A stretch of DNA of 43,265 nt. It comes from an uncultured Clostridia bacterium. Lineage in GTDB: Bacteria; Bacillota; Clostridia; Christensenellales; Borkfalkiaceae. Positions 8,349-15,774 of this stretch are shown here, one piece after another. Numbering within the stretch: position 1 is the stretch's first letter; the number at the start of each line of letters is the position of its first letter. The notes beneath the pieces were generated by a model. The model was not told the DNA's origin, made no database searches, and saw only the letters and a program-made list of their open reading frames with translations. The stretch lies in NCBI GenBank assembly GCA_944327625.1, contig CALVHL010000014.1, positions 1 to 43,265 on the forward strand, in the 5' to 3' direction. A program made the translations under genes and the position numbers.

Positions 8349-8394
8349 ATTTTGCACCTCGTTTCATCGCGCAATGCGCGGTTATTTTTAGGAT

Positions 8395-8423
8395 ATTATA
8401 CCACTTTTTGCGCGGAAATGCAA
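8395..8423 (-). promoter_or_regulatory. promoter of the nitroreductase gene
   Basis: On the minus strand TTGCAT (8418-8423), a 17-nt spacer and TATAAT (8395-8400). It is placed about 40 nt from the start codon and back-to-back with the promoter of the TerD-like gene. Confidence 0.75.
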
Positions 8424-8451
8424 TACGTAGCACATTTTTGCGGGACGGCTA

Positions 8452-8480
8452 TTGACAAACCGCGCAAAATGGCGTATAAT
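8452..8480 (+). promoter_or_regulatory. perfect-consensus promoter of the TerD-like gene
   Basis: TTGACA (8452-8457), exactly 17 nt, then TATAAT (8475-8480). The expected transcription start is about 8487, exactly where the leader hairpin begins. Confidence 0.88.
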
Positions 8481-8486
8481 ATATGC

Positions 8487-8555
8487 GTAAGTATCGGAGC
8501 CGGATCTTATTTCACTTTTGGAAGGTTCAGACCGGCCGGCATACTTACTTTTTTT
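8487..8555 (+). promoter_or_regulatory. leader terminator/attenuator upstream of the TerD-like gene
   Basis: GTAAGTAT (8487-8494) pairs with ATACTTAC (8541-8548), and GCCGG (8499-8503) pairs with CCGGC (8532-8536). The stem encloses a 28-nt loop and is followed directly by seven T (8549-8555). This has the shape of an intrinsic terminator and ends 18 nt before ATG 8574. It lies between a perfect promoter and the ribosome site, so most transcripts could stop as an RNA of about 70 nt unless something prevents folding. I do not recognise a known riboswitch class and see no obvious competing anti-terminator arm. Confidence 0.7.
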
Positions 8556-8573
8556 GTATACGGGGGTAATTAT

Positions 8574-10535
8574 ATGAATTATTTTGATTGCGCCGCAATT
8601 CTCATACCGCGCGGCATGCTGCCCGAACCTCCCGACGCGCCCGACGCAAACGCGGCATATTTCGCCGCAAAACTCTGGAACGGCGCGGGCGTAGTCGTCG
8701 ACAAGCCCGCACTTCTGACGCCGTCCGCCGTCGCCGCCGTCGGGGAATATTTCAATCTCAACGTGCCTGCGTCCTTCTACGCCAACCCGCAGGACACCCG
8801 CAATTTCACCTGCGGCGAACTGCTCACCGAACAGCTCGTCTCCTATTGGCGCGTCGCCTGCGAGGGCGAAACCTCTGACGATCCCGAAACTTTCGGGCGT
8901 ATTCCGCTCTTTGAAAAGACGCAGGGCTATCCTAAGGGCGAGGAAAAGTGCGTAAGAAAACTCACTATGCTCACCCGCGAACAGACGGGGGAGGCGCTCG
9001 GCAGAATTGCCGCCGAATACTGCGCCTATACCCGCCCGTGGTCGTATGACGAGAGGGGCGAATTTGAACAGCTCGCCGAGGGCGGTCTGTACGACGGCAG
9101 GTTTATCTGCTGCGCGGACAACGCCGCCGAAATGCTCGCGAGGACGCGGAATAAGCGCTACGGGGAAATGCTCGACTATAAAGACGTCGTAAAGCTGAGC
9201 ATAAATCTCGTCGGCGAAAGGGCAGAACTGAAATTTTCCAAGGACGAAAGGCAGCTTCTGCACCTTGCGGCGAGCGCCGCCCGCCCCTGCCCGATGAGCA
9301 AGCGGCAGGCCAAATATTTCAATGCCATCATCAAAAAATGCAAAGCGCCCGTCAAGAAGACGGACAATTCTGCAAGCCCCTACGCCGCGGCGCAGCGCCT
9401 CGTGGATGCGGGCGACGTCGTCGGCGCGGCGGAATATCTTAAAGACAAGGGCTCGCTCGCCATGCGCAGTTTGAGGTGGCTTCTCTCCCGCGCGGACGAG
9501 AGCGAGACGGGGCTCATTCTTGCGGCGGCAACCGAGAATGCGACGGCGATAAGCATAATGCAGACGCTCTGGCGTATGAGCATTCCCGACAGCGGCGCGC
9601 GCACTTTCGCGTTTGTATCGAAGGGAAGGCTCGTATGGCATACTGAAACCGAGCGCGAGGTAGCCGTAAGGCACAGCCGACTGAGCGACGCGGTGCGGCG
9701 CAAGGTAAAAAAATATCTGCACGCGCGGCTTGTGCTGTACTATTCGGCAAAGGAGCCGCTCGGCAAAATATACCTCTCGCCCGCGTTCAGAAAGGTATTC
9801 GTGCCCGTAAACACTTCCTCGTCGGGCAAGGGCATAGGCGTTGCGCCCTGCGGCACGAGAATACCGCTCAAGGGCGAAAACGTGCGCGTGTTCTGCTATT
9901 GGAACGACGCTTTCGACATCGACCTTTCGGTGGTACTCGTCGACGACGAGGGCAAGAGCGTGGAATTCGGCTGGTTCAACTATGCAAAAAAGCCGTTCGG
10001 CGACGACCTCGCGGCTTCGGGCGACGCGCGCGGCTCTGATGGGGCGGAATATATCGATATGTCCTGCGACGGGCTGGAAAAGCGCAAGGTCCGCACGGCG
10101 GTCGTCTGCGTCAACGGCTATTACGACGATCTCGACCGCGGCGCTATCTACTGCGGCTATCAGGATAAAAACGACCTCAGAACGCAGGCGTGGGCGCCCG
10201 ACAATATCGCAATGAAGGTACATATCGTCGGCGACAGCAGAATGTTTATTGCTTTTGCTGTCGATTTTGTCACGCGGGAATGTGTAGTGCTCAACACTGT
10301 CCTCGCCTCGTCGCGCGCCGTCGTCGATAAGGGCGCGCTCAACGCTATAGGGCTGTACCTCTCGCCTCAACCGCTCGAAGAATGGAGCATGTACGACCTG
10401 CTCGCCTGCCGCGGCACGCTCGTCGCCAATCCCGAGCAGGCTGACGTGGTATTCTCCGACTTCTATACCGCAAAGGGCGGGCAGGAGGTCGTGCGCAGCT
10501 TCGACATCTCCCGCCTCATCTCCTTTATTCGCTGA
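8574..10535 (+). CDS. TerD-like domain protein, large cytoplasmic protein
   Basis: The start is ATG 8574, with GGGGG 7 nt upstream and downstream of the leader hairpin (653 residues). There is no signal peptide or membrane helix. Residues 1-300 contain no domain I can name. Residues 320-370 are a helical segment (AAQRLVDAGDVVGAAEYL) resembling a TPR-like pair. From about 395 to 610 the pattern matches the TerD family: GTRIPLKG, then FDIDLSVVLVDDEGK and later YIDMS. TerD proteins bind calcium through clustered Asp residues and belong to tellurite/chemical-stress modules. The N-terminal part plus a TerD-like C-terminus resembles stand-alone TerD proteins of Firmicutes rather than a ter operon member, and no other ter gene is here. 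The TerD assignment is likely; its role is inferred. Confidence 0.72.
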   Translation: MNYFDCAAILIPRGMLPEPPDAPDANAAYFAAKLWNGAGVVVDKPALLTPSAVAAVGEYFNLNVPASFYANPQDTRNFTCGELLTEQLVSYWRVACEGETSDDPETFGRIPLFEKTQGYPKGEEKCVRKLTMLTREQTGEALGRIAAEYCAYTRPWSYDERGEFEQLAEGGLYDGRFICCADNAAEMLARTRNKRYGEMLDYKDVVKLSINLVGERAELKFSKDERQLLHLAASAARPCPMSKRQAKYFNAIIKKCKAPVKKTDNSASPYAAAQRLVDAGDVVGAAEYLKDKGSLAMRSLRWLLSRADESETGLILAAATENATAISIMQTLWRMSIPDSGARTFAFVSKGRLVWHTETEREVAVRHSRLSDAVRRKVKKYLHARLVLYYSAKEPLGKIYLSPAFRKVFVPVNTSSSGKGIGVAPCGTRIPLKGENVRVFCYWNDAFDIDLSVVLVDDEGKSVEFGWFNYAKKPFGDDLAASGDARGSDGAEYIDMSCDGLEKRKVRTAVVCVNGYYDDLDRGAIYCGYQDKNDLRTQAWAPDNIAMKVHIVGDSRMFIAFAVDFVTRECVVLNTVLASSRAVVDKGALNAIGLYLSPQPLEEWSMYDLLACRGTLVANPEQADVVFSDFYTAKGGQEVVRSFDISRLISFIR

Positions 10536-10957
10536 CGCTTAACCCGCTTCGCTCGGCGGCGGAGTTGCTTATTTTGCGGGCGGCTTGACCGCCGCCAGAC
10601 GGCAACCCCGACTTAGTGAAGTTTAATACTCGCCAACGGCAACCTCGATTTAGGTGAGGGGAGTAGTCGCCGCATTGCGTGAAACCTATTTAACGAGTGG
10701 TTTGGCTTCCGCATTGCGCGAAACACGCCTGTTTTGCGGGCGGTGTGACAGCCGCCAACGATAACGCAACGATTTTGGGGTAGCGGCTTGCGGCGGTAAA
10801 AATTCTGCCGCATTTCGGGAAGATTTTTACCGAAAAACGCAAAAAAACGAAAATTGGGGCGGCAATATGCCCCGCACAAATGTTTCATGTGGAACTTTAT
10901 GACAATTTTCGCCGCCTGAAAGGTCTGTATTCAAGGTCAGTATTTACGGCGGAAAAA
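10536..10957. other. intergenic with degenerate direct repeats, no gene seen
   Basis: Two imperfect copies of a TTTTGCGGGCGG...GCCGCC segment (about 10573 and 10733) and two copies of CCGCATTGCG(T/C)GAAAC (about 10670 and 10710) suggest a decayed duplication. A 16-bp sequence at 10881-10896 resembles a parS site with two mismatches. A 91-codon minus-strand ORF here lacks a ribosome site and any domain. Confidence 0.45.
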
Positions 10958-10998
10958 CGGGCGGGAAAAACGCCGCGTTCGCCGCGGCTTCCCGCCCG
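10958..10998 (+). terminator. hairpin before the marR promoter
   Basis: CGGGCGGGAA (10958-10967) pairs with TTCCCGCCCG (10989-10998), with an inner GCCGCG/CGCGGC stem. CTCAATTTTGTG follows. It is plausibly the end of transcription from the left; the U-run is weak. Confidence 0.5.
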
Positions 10999-11021
10999 CT
11001 CAATTTTGTGTATAAATTTGC

Positions 11022-11050
11022 TTGACATTGCCGCCTGTCGGCTATAAAAT
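11022..11050 (+). promoter_or_regulatory. promoter of the marR-hydrolase operon
   Basis: TTGACA (11022-11027), a 17-nt spacer, TAAAAT (11045-11050). It sits directly upstream of an inverted repeat. Confidence 0.75.
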
Positions 11051-11057
11051 AAATATC

Positions 11058-11072
11058 GTTCACAAAGTGAAC
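11058..11072. promoter_or_regulatory. probable MarR operator
   Basis: A perfect inverted repeat GTTCAC-AAA-GTGAAC covers the expected transcription start, 8-22 nt after the -10 element. This position and symmetry fit an autoregulatory operator for the MarR protein encoded next. Confidence 0.65.
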
Positions 11073-11097
11073 AAATAATTTAAGGAGGGCGGGCTGT

Positions 11098-11595
11098 ATG
11101 ACTGACAAAAAAATCGACGCCGCCGACGCGGTAGCGGACGGCGAAATGCTCGACGAGAAACTCATTCTTGCGTGGGTGCGGCTGACTGCCGTGATAAAAA
11201 ACGGCAGAATAACCAGCGGACTTGCGTATAACGAGGCGATCGTCATGCTCTTTCTGTACGACGAGTACAAGAGGACGGGAAGCGGCGTTCTGCCGTTTTC
11301 GCGCATAGTTTCGGATACGCGCATGCTCAAATCGCTTGCCAACCGCACGGTCACCGCGCTGGAAGAAAAGGGCTTTGTCGAAAGGCAATACTGCGACGAC
11401 GACAAGCGCGCCGTCAACGTGGCTATCGTTCCCGACCGCATGGAGGAATATCTCAACGTGCACGGACAGTCGCTCGAACTCGCGCGGGCGATAATAAGCG
11501 TGATAGGCGAGCCAGACGCGCAGGTTTTCGTGCGGATAGTCGATAAAATAGTTGCTCATTCCCGTTCTCTCAAACAGACAGGAGAGCAATTTTAA
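11098..11595 (+). CDS. MarR-family transcriptional regulator
   Basis: A 165-residue winged-helix regulator. Residues about 40-120 show the MarR layout: helix AYNEAIVMLFLYDEY, a recognition region RMLKSLANRTVTALEEKGFVER, and a wing CDDDKRAVNVAIV matching the D-x-D-x-R signature. The N- and C-terminal helices should form the dimer interface. AAGGAGGG lies 8 nt before ATG 11098. The stop codon abuts the ATG of the Ntn-hydrolase gene, so the two form one operon, and the inverted repeat in the promoter suggests self-repression. MarR proteins usually release DNA on binding an aromatic or lipophilic ligand, so the paired hydrolase may act on the inducer. This last point is inference. Confidence 0.9.
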   Translation: MTDKKIDAADAVADGEMLDEKLILAWVRLTAVIKNGRITSGLAYNEAIVMLFLYDEYKRTGSGVLPFSRIVSDTRMLKSLANRTVTALEEKGFVERQYCDDDKRAVNVAIVPDRMEEYLNVHGQSLELARAIISVIGEPDAQVFVRIVDKIVAHSRSLKQTGEQF

Positions 11596-12849
11596 ATGAC
11601 TGAAACAAAGACAAAGGGCAGGATGAAGCTGTGGCAGAAGATAGTCGCTATCGTCGTCGCGGTTGTAATCATCATCGTGGCGGCGCTCGGCATAATCGTC
11701 GGCTGCGTATGGGGCAACGAAATTTCCACGGTTGCAAGCATGAAGAAACTCCGCGACCGCAACGACGCGCATAATGACGGCTCGGTCTACACCATGACCG
11801 TCAAGGGCGGCTTCTACTTCGACGAATATCTCGAAGTCGGCGGCTGCAAGAGCGACGGCGAACTCATTTCCTTCATCACCGACCACATAACCAAGGGGCT
11901 CATCGACATGGGACTTAAAGAGTCGGAGATAGCCTGCTCGTCCTTCACCGCTGCAACCGACGACGGCGACAGGCTGTTCGCGCGCAACTATGACTTCGAC
12001 AAGACGAATACCTGCATAGTATTCACCGACGCGGGCAACGGCAGACACGCCACCGTTTCGACCGTCGATCTGCAATTCCTCGGCATTGATCAGGAAAAGG
12101 ACGTCGAGGGCTTTATGGATAAGGTCACCTGCCTTGCCGCGCCCTTTGCGCCCCTCGACGGAATGAACGACGCGGGCGTAAGCTGCGGCATATACATGAC
12201 CTATCAGGGCGGCGGCGAGACGGTTGCCACCGACGTCGACACCGACAAGCCCGACCTGACCTCGACGACTATGCTTCGCCTCATACTCGACTATGCGTCC
12301 AGCGTGGAGGAGGCGGTAGAGCTCGTCGAGCAGTACGACCTGCACGACTCTGCGCAGACTTCCTATCACTATATGGTTGCCGACGCGACGGGCAAGAGCG
12401 CCATTTTAGAGTGGACCAACGGCACGGACAAGACGGACAACGACGGCTCTGCGCGTACGCTCAAAGTCATCTATAACGACGATGACGCGCACATAGGCGA
12501 GCGCGAGGGCGCAAGCGATTTCCAGTGGATAACCAACTTCGTGCTTCAACCCGACTATTACGAGGACGACGCGGAGAAGGCGGGGCTGGACAGATACGAC
12601 AGAATTTATGAGGAGCTGGCAAAGACGGACGGTATTCTGTCCGACGTCGACGCGGCTATGGACATACTTGAAATAGTCGGCCGCAGAGATTGGGACAACG
12701 ACGACGGCAACGGCTGTACCGTTCACAGCGTGGTCTACAACCTGACCGACAAGACGGCGCTCTGGGTGACCAACGAAAATTATGACGATCCCACCGCGGT
12801 GTTTGAAATAGACCTTGCAAAGGGAACGATTACCAATATTGCCGCATAA
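11596..12849 (+). CDS. membrane-anchored choloylglycine hydrolase/penicillin acylase-like Ntn hydrolase
   Basis: A 417-residue protein with an N-terminal membrane helix (about 14-38), then a pro-region and an Ntn-hydrolase domain. The nucleophile is probably Cys114 (ACSSF). Arg130 and Asp133 (ARNYDFD) follow it at +16 and +19, the same spacing as the Cys, Arg and Asp of bile salt hydrolase and penicillin V acylase. GMNDAGVSCGIY, SYHYMVADATGKSAILEW, ITN (Asn314) and TVHSVVYNLTDKTA match further conserved blocks. Because Cys114 is internal, activation would need cleavage before it, as in penicillin acyltransferases. The enzyme should face outward and cleave linear amides, such as conjugated bile acids, N-acyl amino acids or beta-lactam side chains; which one is unknown. 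The gene begins immediately after the marR stop. Confidence 0.85.
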   Translation: MTETKTKGRMKLWQKIVAIVVAVVIIIVAALGIIVGCVWGNEISTVASMKKLRDRNDAHNDGSVYTMTVKGGFYFDEYLEVGGCKSDGELISFITDHITKGLIDMGLKESEIACSSFTAATDDGDRLFARNYDFDKTNTCIVFTDAGNGRHATVSTVDLQFLGIDQEKDVEGFMDKVTCLAAPFAPLDGMNDAGVSCGIYMTYQGGGETVATDVDTDKPDLTSTTMLRLILDYASSVEEAVELVEQYDLHDSAQTSYHYMVADATGKSAILEWTNGTDKTDNDGSARTLKVIYNDDDAHIGEREGASDFQWITNFVLQPDYYEDDAEKAGLDRYDRIYEELAKTDGILSDVDAAMDILEIVGRRDWDNDDGNGCTVHSVVYNLTDKTALWVTNENYDDPTAVFEIDLAKGTITNIAA

Positions 12850-12896
12850 AAAAGCATAATTCAACATAAAAAGAAATAACCCGAAATAATATTAAC

Positions 12897-12926
12897 GCCG
12901 CCCGCGCTTACGTAAGCGCGGGCGGC
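12897..12926 (+). terminator. terminator of the marR-hydrolase operon
   Basis: A 30-bp near-perfect palindrome (GCCGCCCGCGCTTA and its complement) is followed by TTGCCTTTTG, 48 nt past the hydrolase stop. Confidence 0.75.
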
Positions 12927-13109
12927 TTGCCTTTTGTCGGCAGATGACGGGCGCGGCGGCAATATTGCCGCCGCGCCCTGATAATTTCTATGTGAATAAT
13001 GCATGCTTGCGCCGCGTCTGCGCCGTCCTCGGCTCAGGCGGCTTTAATCGCCGTTGCGGGCGGGTTAATCGCCGTTGCTGGTGTTTACGGTTGCCCAAGC
13101 AATGCGGCT
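12927..13109. other. short intergenic with a duplicated GCCGTTGC segment
   Basis: TTTAATCGCCGTTGCGGG and GTTAATCGCCGTTGCTGG lie side by side near 13042-13082. Nothing else is recognised in this stretch between two genes that converge on it. Confidence 0.4.
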
Positions 13110-13490
13110 TTATTCCGCTTCGGAGGGGGTGCGCCGTCTTTTGGGCGCGACGAGATTATAGCTGACGTCTATGAGCACCTTGATCTTCTCGTCGGGCACG
13201 GAGGCGAGGTCGACGGTTATCCAATGCGTCTTGTTCATGTGGTAGGCGGGGTAAATTCCCTCGTCCCGCACGAGCCCCGCGACCATGAACGGCTCGCACT
13301 TGACGTTGAGCGCGGTAATAATCTTGTCGCCCTGCCGCACGTATCTTTCGGGTATCTGCATAATCAGCCCGAACCACTTCCGGCTGTCGGGGCGGCGGAA
13401 TACCTCGTCCGTCGGATCGTCCTTCCACGGCTGTTCCGCCTGCACGCCGTACACTTCTTCTATATGCGCTTTAAGCTGTTCGCGCGTCAT
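13110..13490 (-). CDS. MmcQ/YjbR family protein
   Basis: A 126-residue small cytoplasmic protein with the YjbR/MmcQ (CyaY-like fold) pattern: an N-terminal helix TREQLKAHIEEVYG, then FRRPDSRKWFGLIMQIP, a strand IITALNVKCEPF, and the signature PAYHMNKTHWITVDL followed by the helix VPDEKIKVLIDVSYNLV. The length is typical. Family members are described as double wing/DNA-binding-like, but no clear function is established. ATG 13490 has GGGAGG 6 nt upstream and a dedicated promoter. It is a single-gene unit with no visible functional link to its neighbours. Confidence 0.9.
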   Translation of the reverse strand: MTREQLKAHIEEVYGVQAEQPWKDDPTDEVFRRPDSRKWFGLIMQIPERYVRQGDKIITALNVKCEPFMVAGLVRDEGIYPAYHMNKTHWITVDLASVPDEKIKVLIDVSYNLVAPKRRRTPSEAE

Positions 13491-13524
13491 ATTCTGCCTC
13501 CCCGCCGCATTGTTTTGCCCCTAC

Positions 13525-13553
13525 ATTATACCACCCGCCCGCCCCGTGCGCAA
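13525..13553 (-). promoter_or_regulatory. promoter of the yjbR-like gene
   Basis: On the minus strand TTGCGC (13548-13553), 17 nt, TATAAT (13525-13530). Confidence 0.7.
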
Positions 13554-13581
13554 TGCCCCGAAATAAAATTTTATCTTTCGC

Positions 13582-13610
13582 TTGACAAACGGTGTAATAT
13601 TGTATATAAT
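13582..13610 (+). promoter_or_regulatory. perfect-consensus promoter of the gntR-ABC operon
   Basis: TTGACA (13582-13587), 17 nt, TATAAT (13605-13610), 27 nt before the gntR start codon. The operator palindrome overlaps the -10 element. Confidence 0.88.
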
Positions 13611-13622
13611 CAATATGTACAA
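13600..13622. promoter_or_regulatory. probable GntR operator overlapping the -10 element
   Basis: TTGTA (13600-13604) and TACAA (13618-13622) are inverted half-sites, with further partial symmetry inside. The spacing and position fit autorepression by the YtrA-type GntR regulator, whose known sites are TA-rich inverted repeats over the promoter. Confidence 0.55.
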
Positions 13623-13636
13623 TTGAGGAGCGGAAG

Positions 13637-14065
13637 ATGAATATTTACCTTTCCAACGCCAGCGGCAAGGCGCTTTACGAGCAGATTTACGACAGAATAA
13701 AGACGATGATACTTGACGGCACGCTTAAAGGCGGCGAACCGCTGCCCACCATACGCGGGCTGGCGAAAGATCTGAGGATAAGCGTCATTACTACCTCGCG
13801 CGCCTATGCCGACCTCGAACGCGACGGATATATATATTCGGTAGTCGGCAAGGGCAGTTTCGTCGCCGAACGCAACGCCGATTTCGTGCGCGAAAAAAAT
13901 CTTGCAGAACTTAGACAGAACCTCGCGGCGGCGGCGTTGCTCGCCCGTCGGTGCAACCTCGCCGAGGGGGAGTTTGCCGCACTTTCGGCGGAGGCGTTCG
14001 CGGCAGGCTGCGGCGCGGTCGGGCAGAGCGGCGCGGACGGGCAGAATAAAGAAGAAAATAACTGA
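13637..14065 (+). CDS. GntR-family regulator, YtrA subfamily
   Basis: A 142-residue protein with one GntR winged helix (about 8-77: ALYEQIYDRIKTMILDG, PTIRGLAKDLRIS, TTSRAYADLERDGYI, VVGKGSFVA) and a short helical tail of about 60 residues. The absence of a large effector domain is what marks the YtrA subfamily, which typically controls adjacent ABC exporters. GAGGAG precedes ATG 13637. The tail becomes Ala/Gly-rich (about 95-135). The ATPase gene starts 47 nt after the stop. The regulator should repress its own operon until cell-wall or antibiotic stress, by analogy with Bacillus ytr. Confidence 0.9.
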   Translation: MNIYLSNASGKALYEQIYDRIKTMILDGTLKGGEPLPTIRGLAKDLRISVITTSRAYADLERDGYIYSVVGKGSFVAERNADFVREKNLAELRQNLAAAALLARRCNLAEGEFAALSAEAFAAGCGAVGQSGADGQNKEENN

Positions 14066-14112
14066 CCAGAGATTTGCCGCGCTGTGCGGCGGCTTCTGAG
14101 CGGAGGTTAAGC

Positions 14113-14955
14113 GTGAATAAATTAGAGATAAATTCTTTGGTAAAAACTTACGGCGATTTCAAAGCTGAGGCGAGCTTTGCCGTGCCGTGCGGCTCGGTCG
14201 TCGGGCTTATCGGCGAAAACGGCGCGGGCAAGAGCACGATAATAAAGAGCATACTCGGCATAGTCCGCCCCGACGGCGGCAACATACTCTTTGACGGTAA
14301 GGACATAGAGCGGCTGACGCGGGAGGAGCGGCAGCAGATAGCCTTCGTGCTCGACGACACGGGGCTGCCCGACGAACTGTCGCTTAAAATGCTCGGCTCG
14401 GTGCTGAAAAATATGTACCGCAAATGGGACGAAGGGCGGTATAAACGCCTTATCTCCTCGCTCGCCCTGCCCGAAAATCAGCCGATTAAGGAATTTTCTA
14501 AGGGCATGAAGATGAAGGCGGCAATCGCCGTCGCGCTCTCTTACGAAAGCAAGCTTCTCATCCTCGACGAGCCGACGAGCGGGCTCGATCCCGTCGTGCG
14601 GGATGAGATTTTGGGAATGATCTACGACTATGTGTCGGGCGACGACAGGGCGGCGCTCATCTCCTCGCACATAACTTCCGATCTCGAAAAGCTGTGCGAC
14701 TATATCGTGTACGTACACGAGGGCAAGGTGCTTTTCAGTCAGCCCAAGGACGAACTTTTAGAAAAATTCGGCGTGTACAGCGTCGATAAAAAAATTCTGG
14801 ACGAACTTGACAAGTCGGCGGTCGTCAGGGTGCTTCAAAGGGAGTACCGCACCGAACTTCTCGCCCTGCGCGAGGGTATGCCCGAAGGGTTCGATATGCG
14901 CCCCGCGCGGCTGGACGACATTATGCTCTTTTATTCCAAGGGGGTAACGCTATGA
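14113..14955 (+). CDS. ABC transporter ATP-binding protein (YtrB-like)
   Basis: I start at GTG 14113 with GGAGG 6 nt upstream; an upstream TTG at 14074 lacks a ribosome site. The 280-residue nucleotide-binding protein has Walker A GENGAGKST (34-42), a Q-loop region, a degenerate signature EFSKGMKMK, Walker B LLILDEPTSGLDP and H-loop ISSHI. The C-terminal 60 residues are the extension common in exporter ATPases of this type. It powers the membrane partner encoded next, whose start overlaps its stop by 4 bp. Substrate unknown; YtrA-linked systems often deal with cell-wall antibiotics or peptides. Confidence 0.93.
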   Translation: MNKLEINSLVKTYGDFKAEASFAVPCGSVVGLIGENGAGKSTIIKSILGIVRPDGGNILFDGKDIERLTREERQQIAFVLDDTGLPDELSLKMLGSVLKNMYRKWDEGRYKRLISSLALPENQPIKEFSKGMKMKAAIAVALSYESKLLILDEPTSGLDPVVRDEILGMIYDYVSGDDRAALISSHITSDLEKLCDYIVYVHEGKVLFSQPKDELLEKFGVYSVDKKILDELDKSAVVRVLQREYRTELLALREGMPEGFDMRPARLDDIMLFYSKGVTL

Positions 14956-15551
14956 CGGGGCTTCTCATCAAAGATTTTTATAACCTGCGCAAGCAGATTG
15001 TCTGGTATATCGCAATGATAGTGCTTTTCTGCGCGATCAGCGTATTCGTCCGCAACTCGGCATTCGGGGCGACTATCGGCATACTCGTCGGGGTGAGCCT
15101 CGTCATTACGGCATACGCCTACGAGGAAAAGGACGGGTGGAATAAGTTTGTCGCCGCAAGCGGTACGGGCAGGTACGCGATAGTCGGCGAGAAGTATATA
15201 TTAGGTCTTATTTTCGCCGTGCTCAGCGACGCGGCTTATCTCGTCGCGTTTATACTCATAAGGGAATATTGCGACTGGCTCGACTATATTCTGCCCGTGT
15301 GCATGCAGCTCATAGTGCTCGCCGTCGCCCTGCCCGTAGTCATAAAGTTCGGCACGGAAAAGGGCAGGGTATATATGATTGCCGCGATGGCGATAAGCGT
15401 CGTCGCGCTCATATTCGCGCTTATGTTCGTGCCCGAAAAATGGGGCATAACCCCCGAAATTTTTACCGCCGCGGCCATTCCGCTGTCGCTGGCGGCGGTC
15501 GTCCTCTCGTACTTTATTTCGGTGCGGATATACGGGAAAAAGCAATTTTAA
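14952..15551 (+). CDS. ABC-2 type membrane protein
   Basis: A 199-residue protein with six predicted membrane helices (about 14-32, 36-56, 82-104, 110-130, 140-158, 168-190). The N-terminal GLLIKDFYNLRKQ motif is typical of small ABC-2 permeases next to YtrA-type regulators. The ATGA overlap with the ATPase gene shows translational coupling. It would form the channel, probably as a homodimer, in the membrane. A strong terminator follows 47 nt after the stop, closing a three-gene operon. Confidence 0.88.
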   Translation: MTGLLIKDFYNLRKQIVWYIAMIVLFCAISVFVRNSAFGATIGILVGVSLVITAYAYEEKDGWNKFVAASGTGRYAIVGEKYILGLIFAVLSDAAYLVAFILIREYCDWLDYILPVCMQLIVLAVALPVVIKFGTEKGRVYMIAAMAISVVALIFALMFVPEKWGITPEIFTAAAIPLSLAAVVLSYFISVRIYGKKQF

Positions 15552-15597
15552 AGCGCGTTGAACGCGGCATAGTGCGGGGGCAATCATAAAAATAAAC

Positions 15598-15634
15598 GCG
15601 GGCGGCGATTTTTCGGGGAAAAATCGCCGCCCGC
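15598..15634 (+). terminator. terminator of the gntR-ABC operon
   Basis: A perfect 17-bp stem (GCGGGCGGCGATTTTTC with its complement) with a GGG loop is followed by TTGCCG. The internal run of A/T lies in the stem, so the U-tract is weak, but the stem is exceptionally stable. Confidence 0.7.
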
Positions 15635-15656
15635 TTGCCGTATATGCAGGCAGAAC

Positions 15657-15757
15657 GCCGTTAATTGCGGGATATATGCCGCCCAATCGTCGGCGGGGCG
15701 GAGCAATAAAGGTACGCAAAAATGCCGTTAGTTGCGGGATATATGCCGCCCGATCGT
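15657..15757. repeat. two 34-bp direct repeats
   Basis: GCCGTTAATTGCGGGATATA and onward (15657-15690) recurs at 15724-15757 with two substitutions. The copies are 67 bp apart. Part of the unit (ATATATGC with GCGGG) is also seen near 2617. It is probably a short dispersed intergenic element. Confidence 0.6.
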
Positions 15758-15774
15758 AGGAGGGTGCGGCTATT

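Noticed and set aside
8483-8569. 28-codon leader peptide ORF upstream of the TerD-like gene
   Set aside because: Its ATG lies only 3 nt after the -10 element, before the expected transcription start.
8388-10370. 660-codon minus-strand ORF opposite the TerD-like gene
   Set aside because: Antisense shadow; would run through two divergent promoters.
10613-10888. 91-codon minus-strand ORF in the intergenic region
   Set aside because: No ribosome site, composition like the decayed repeats around it.
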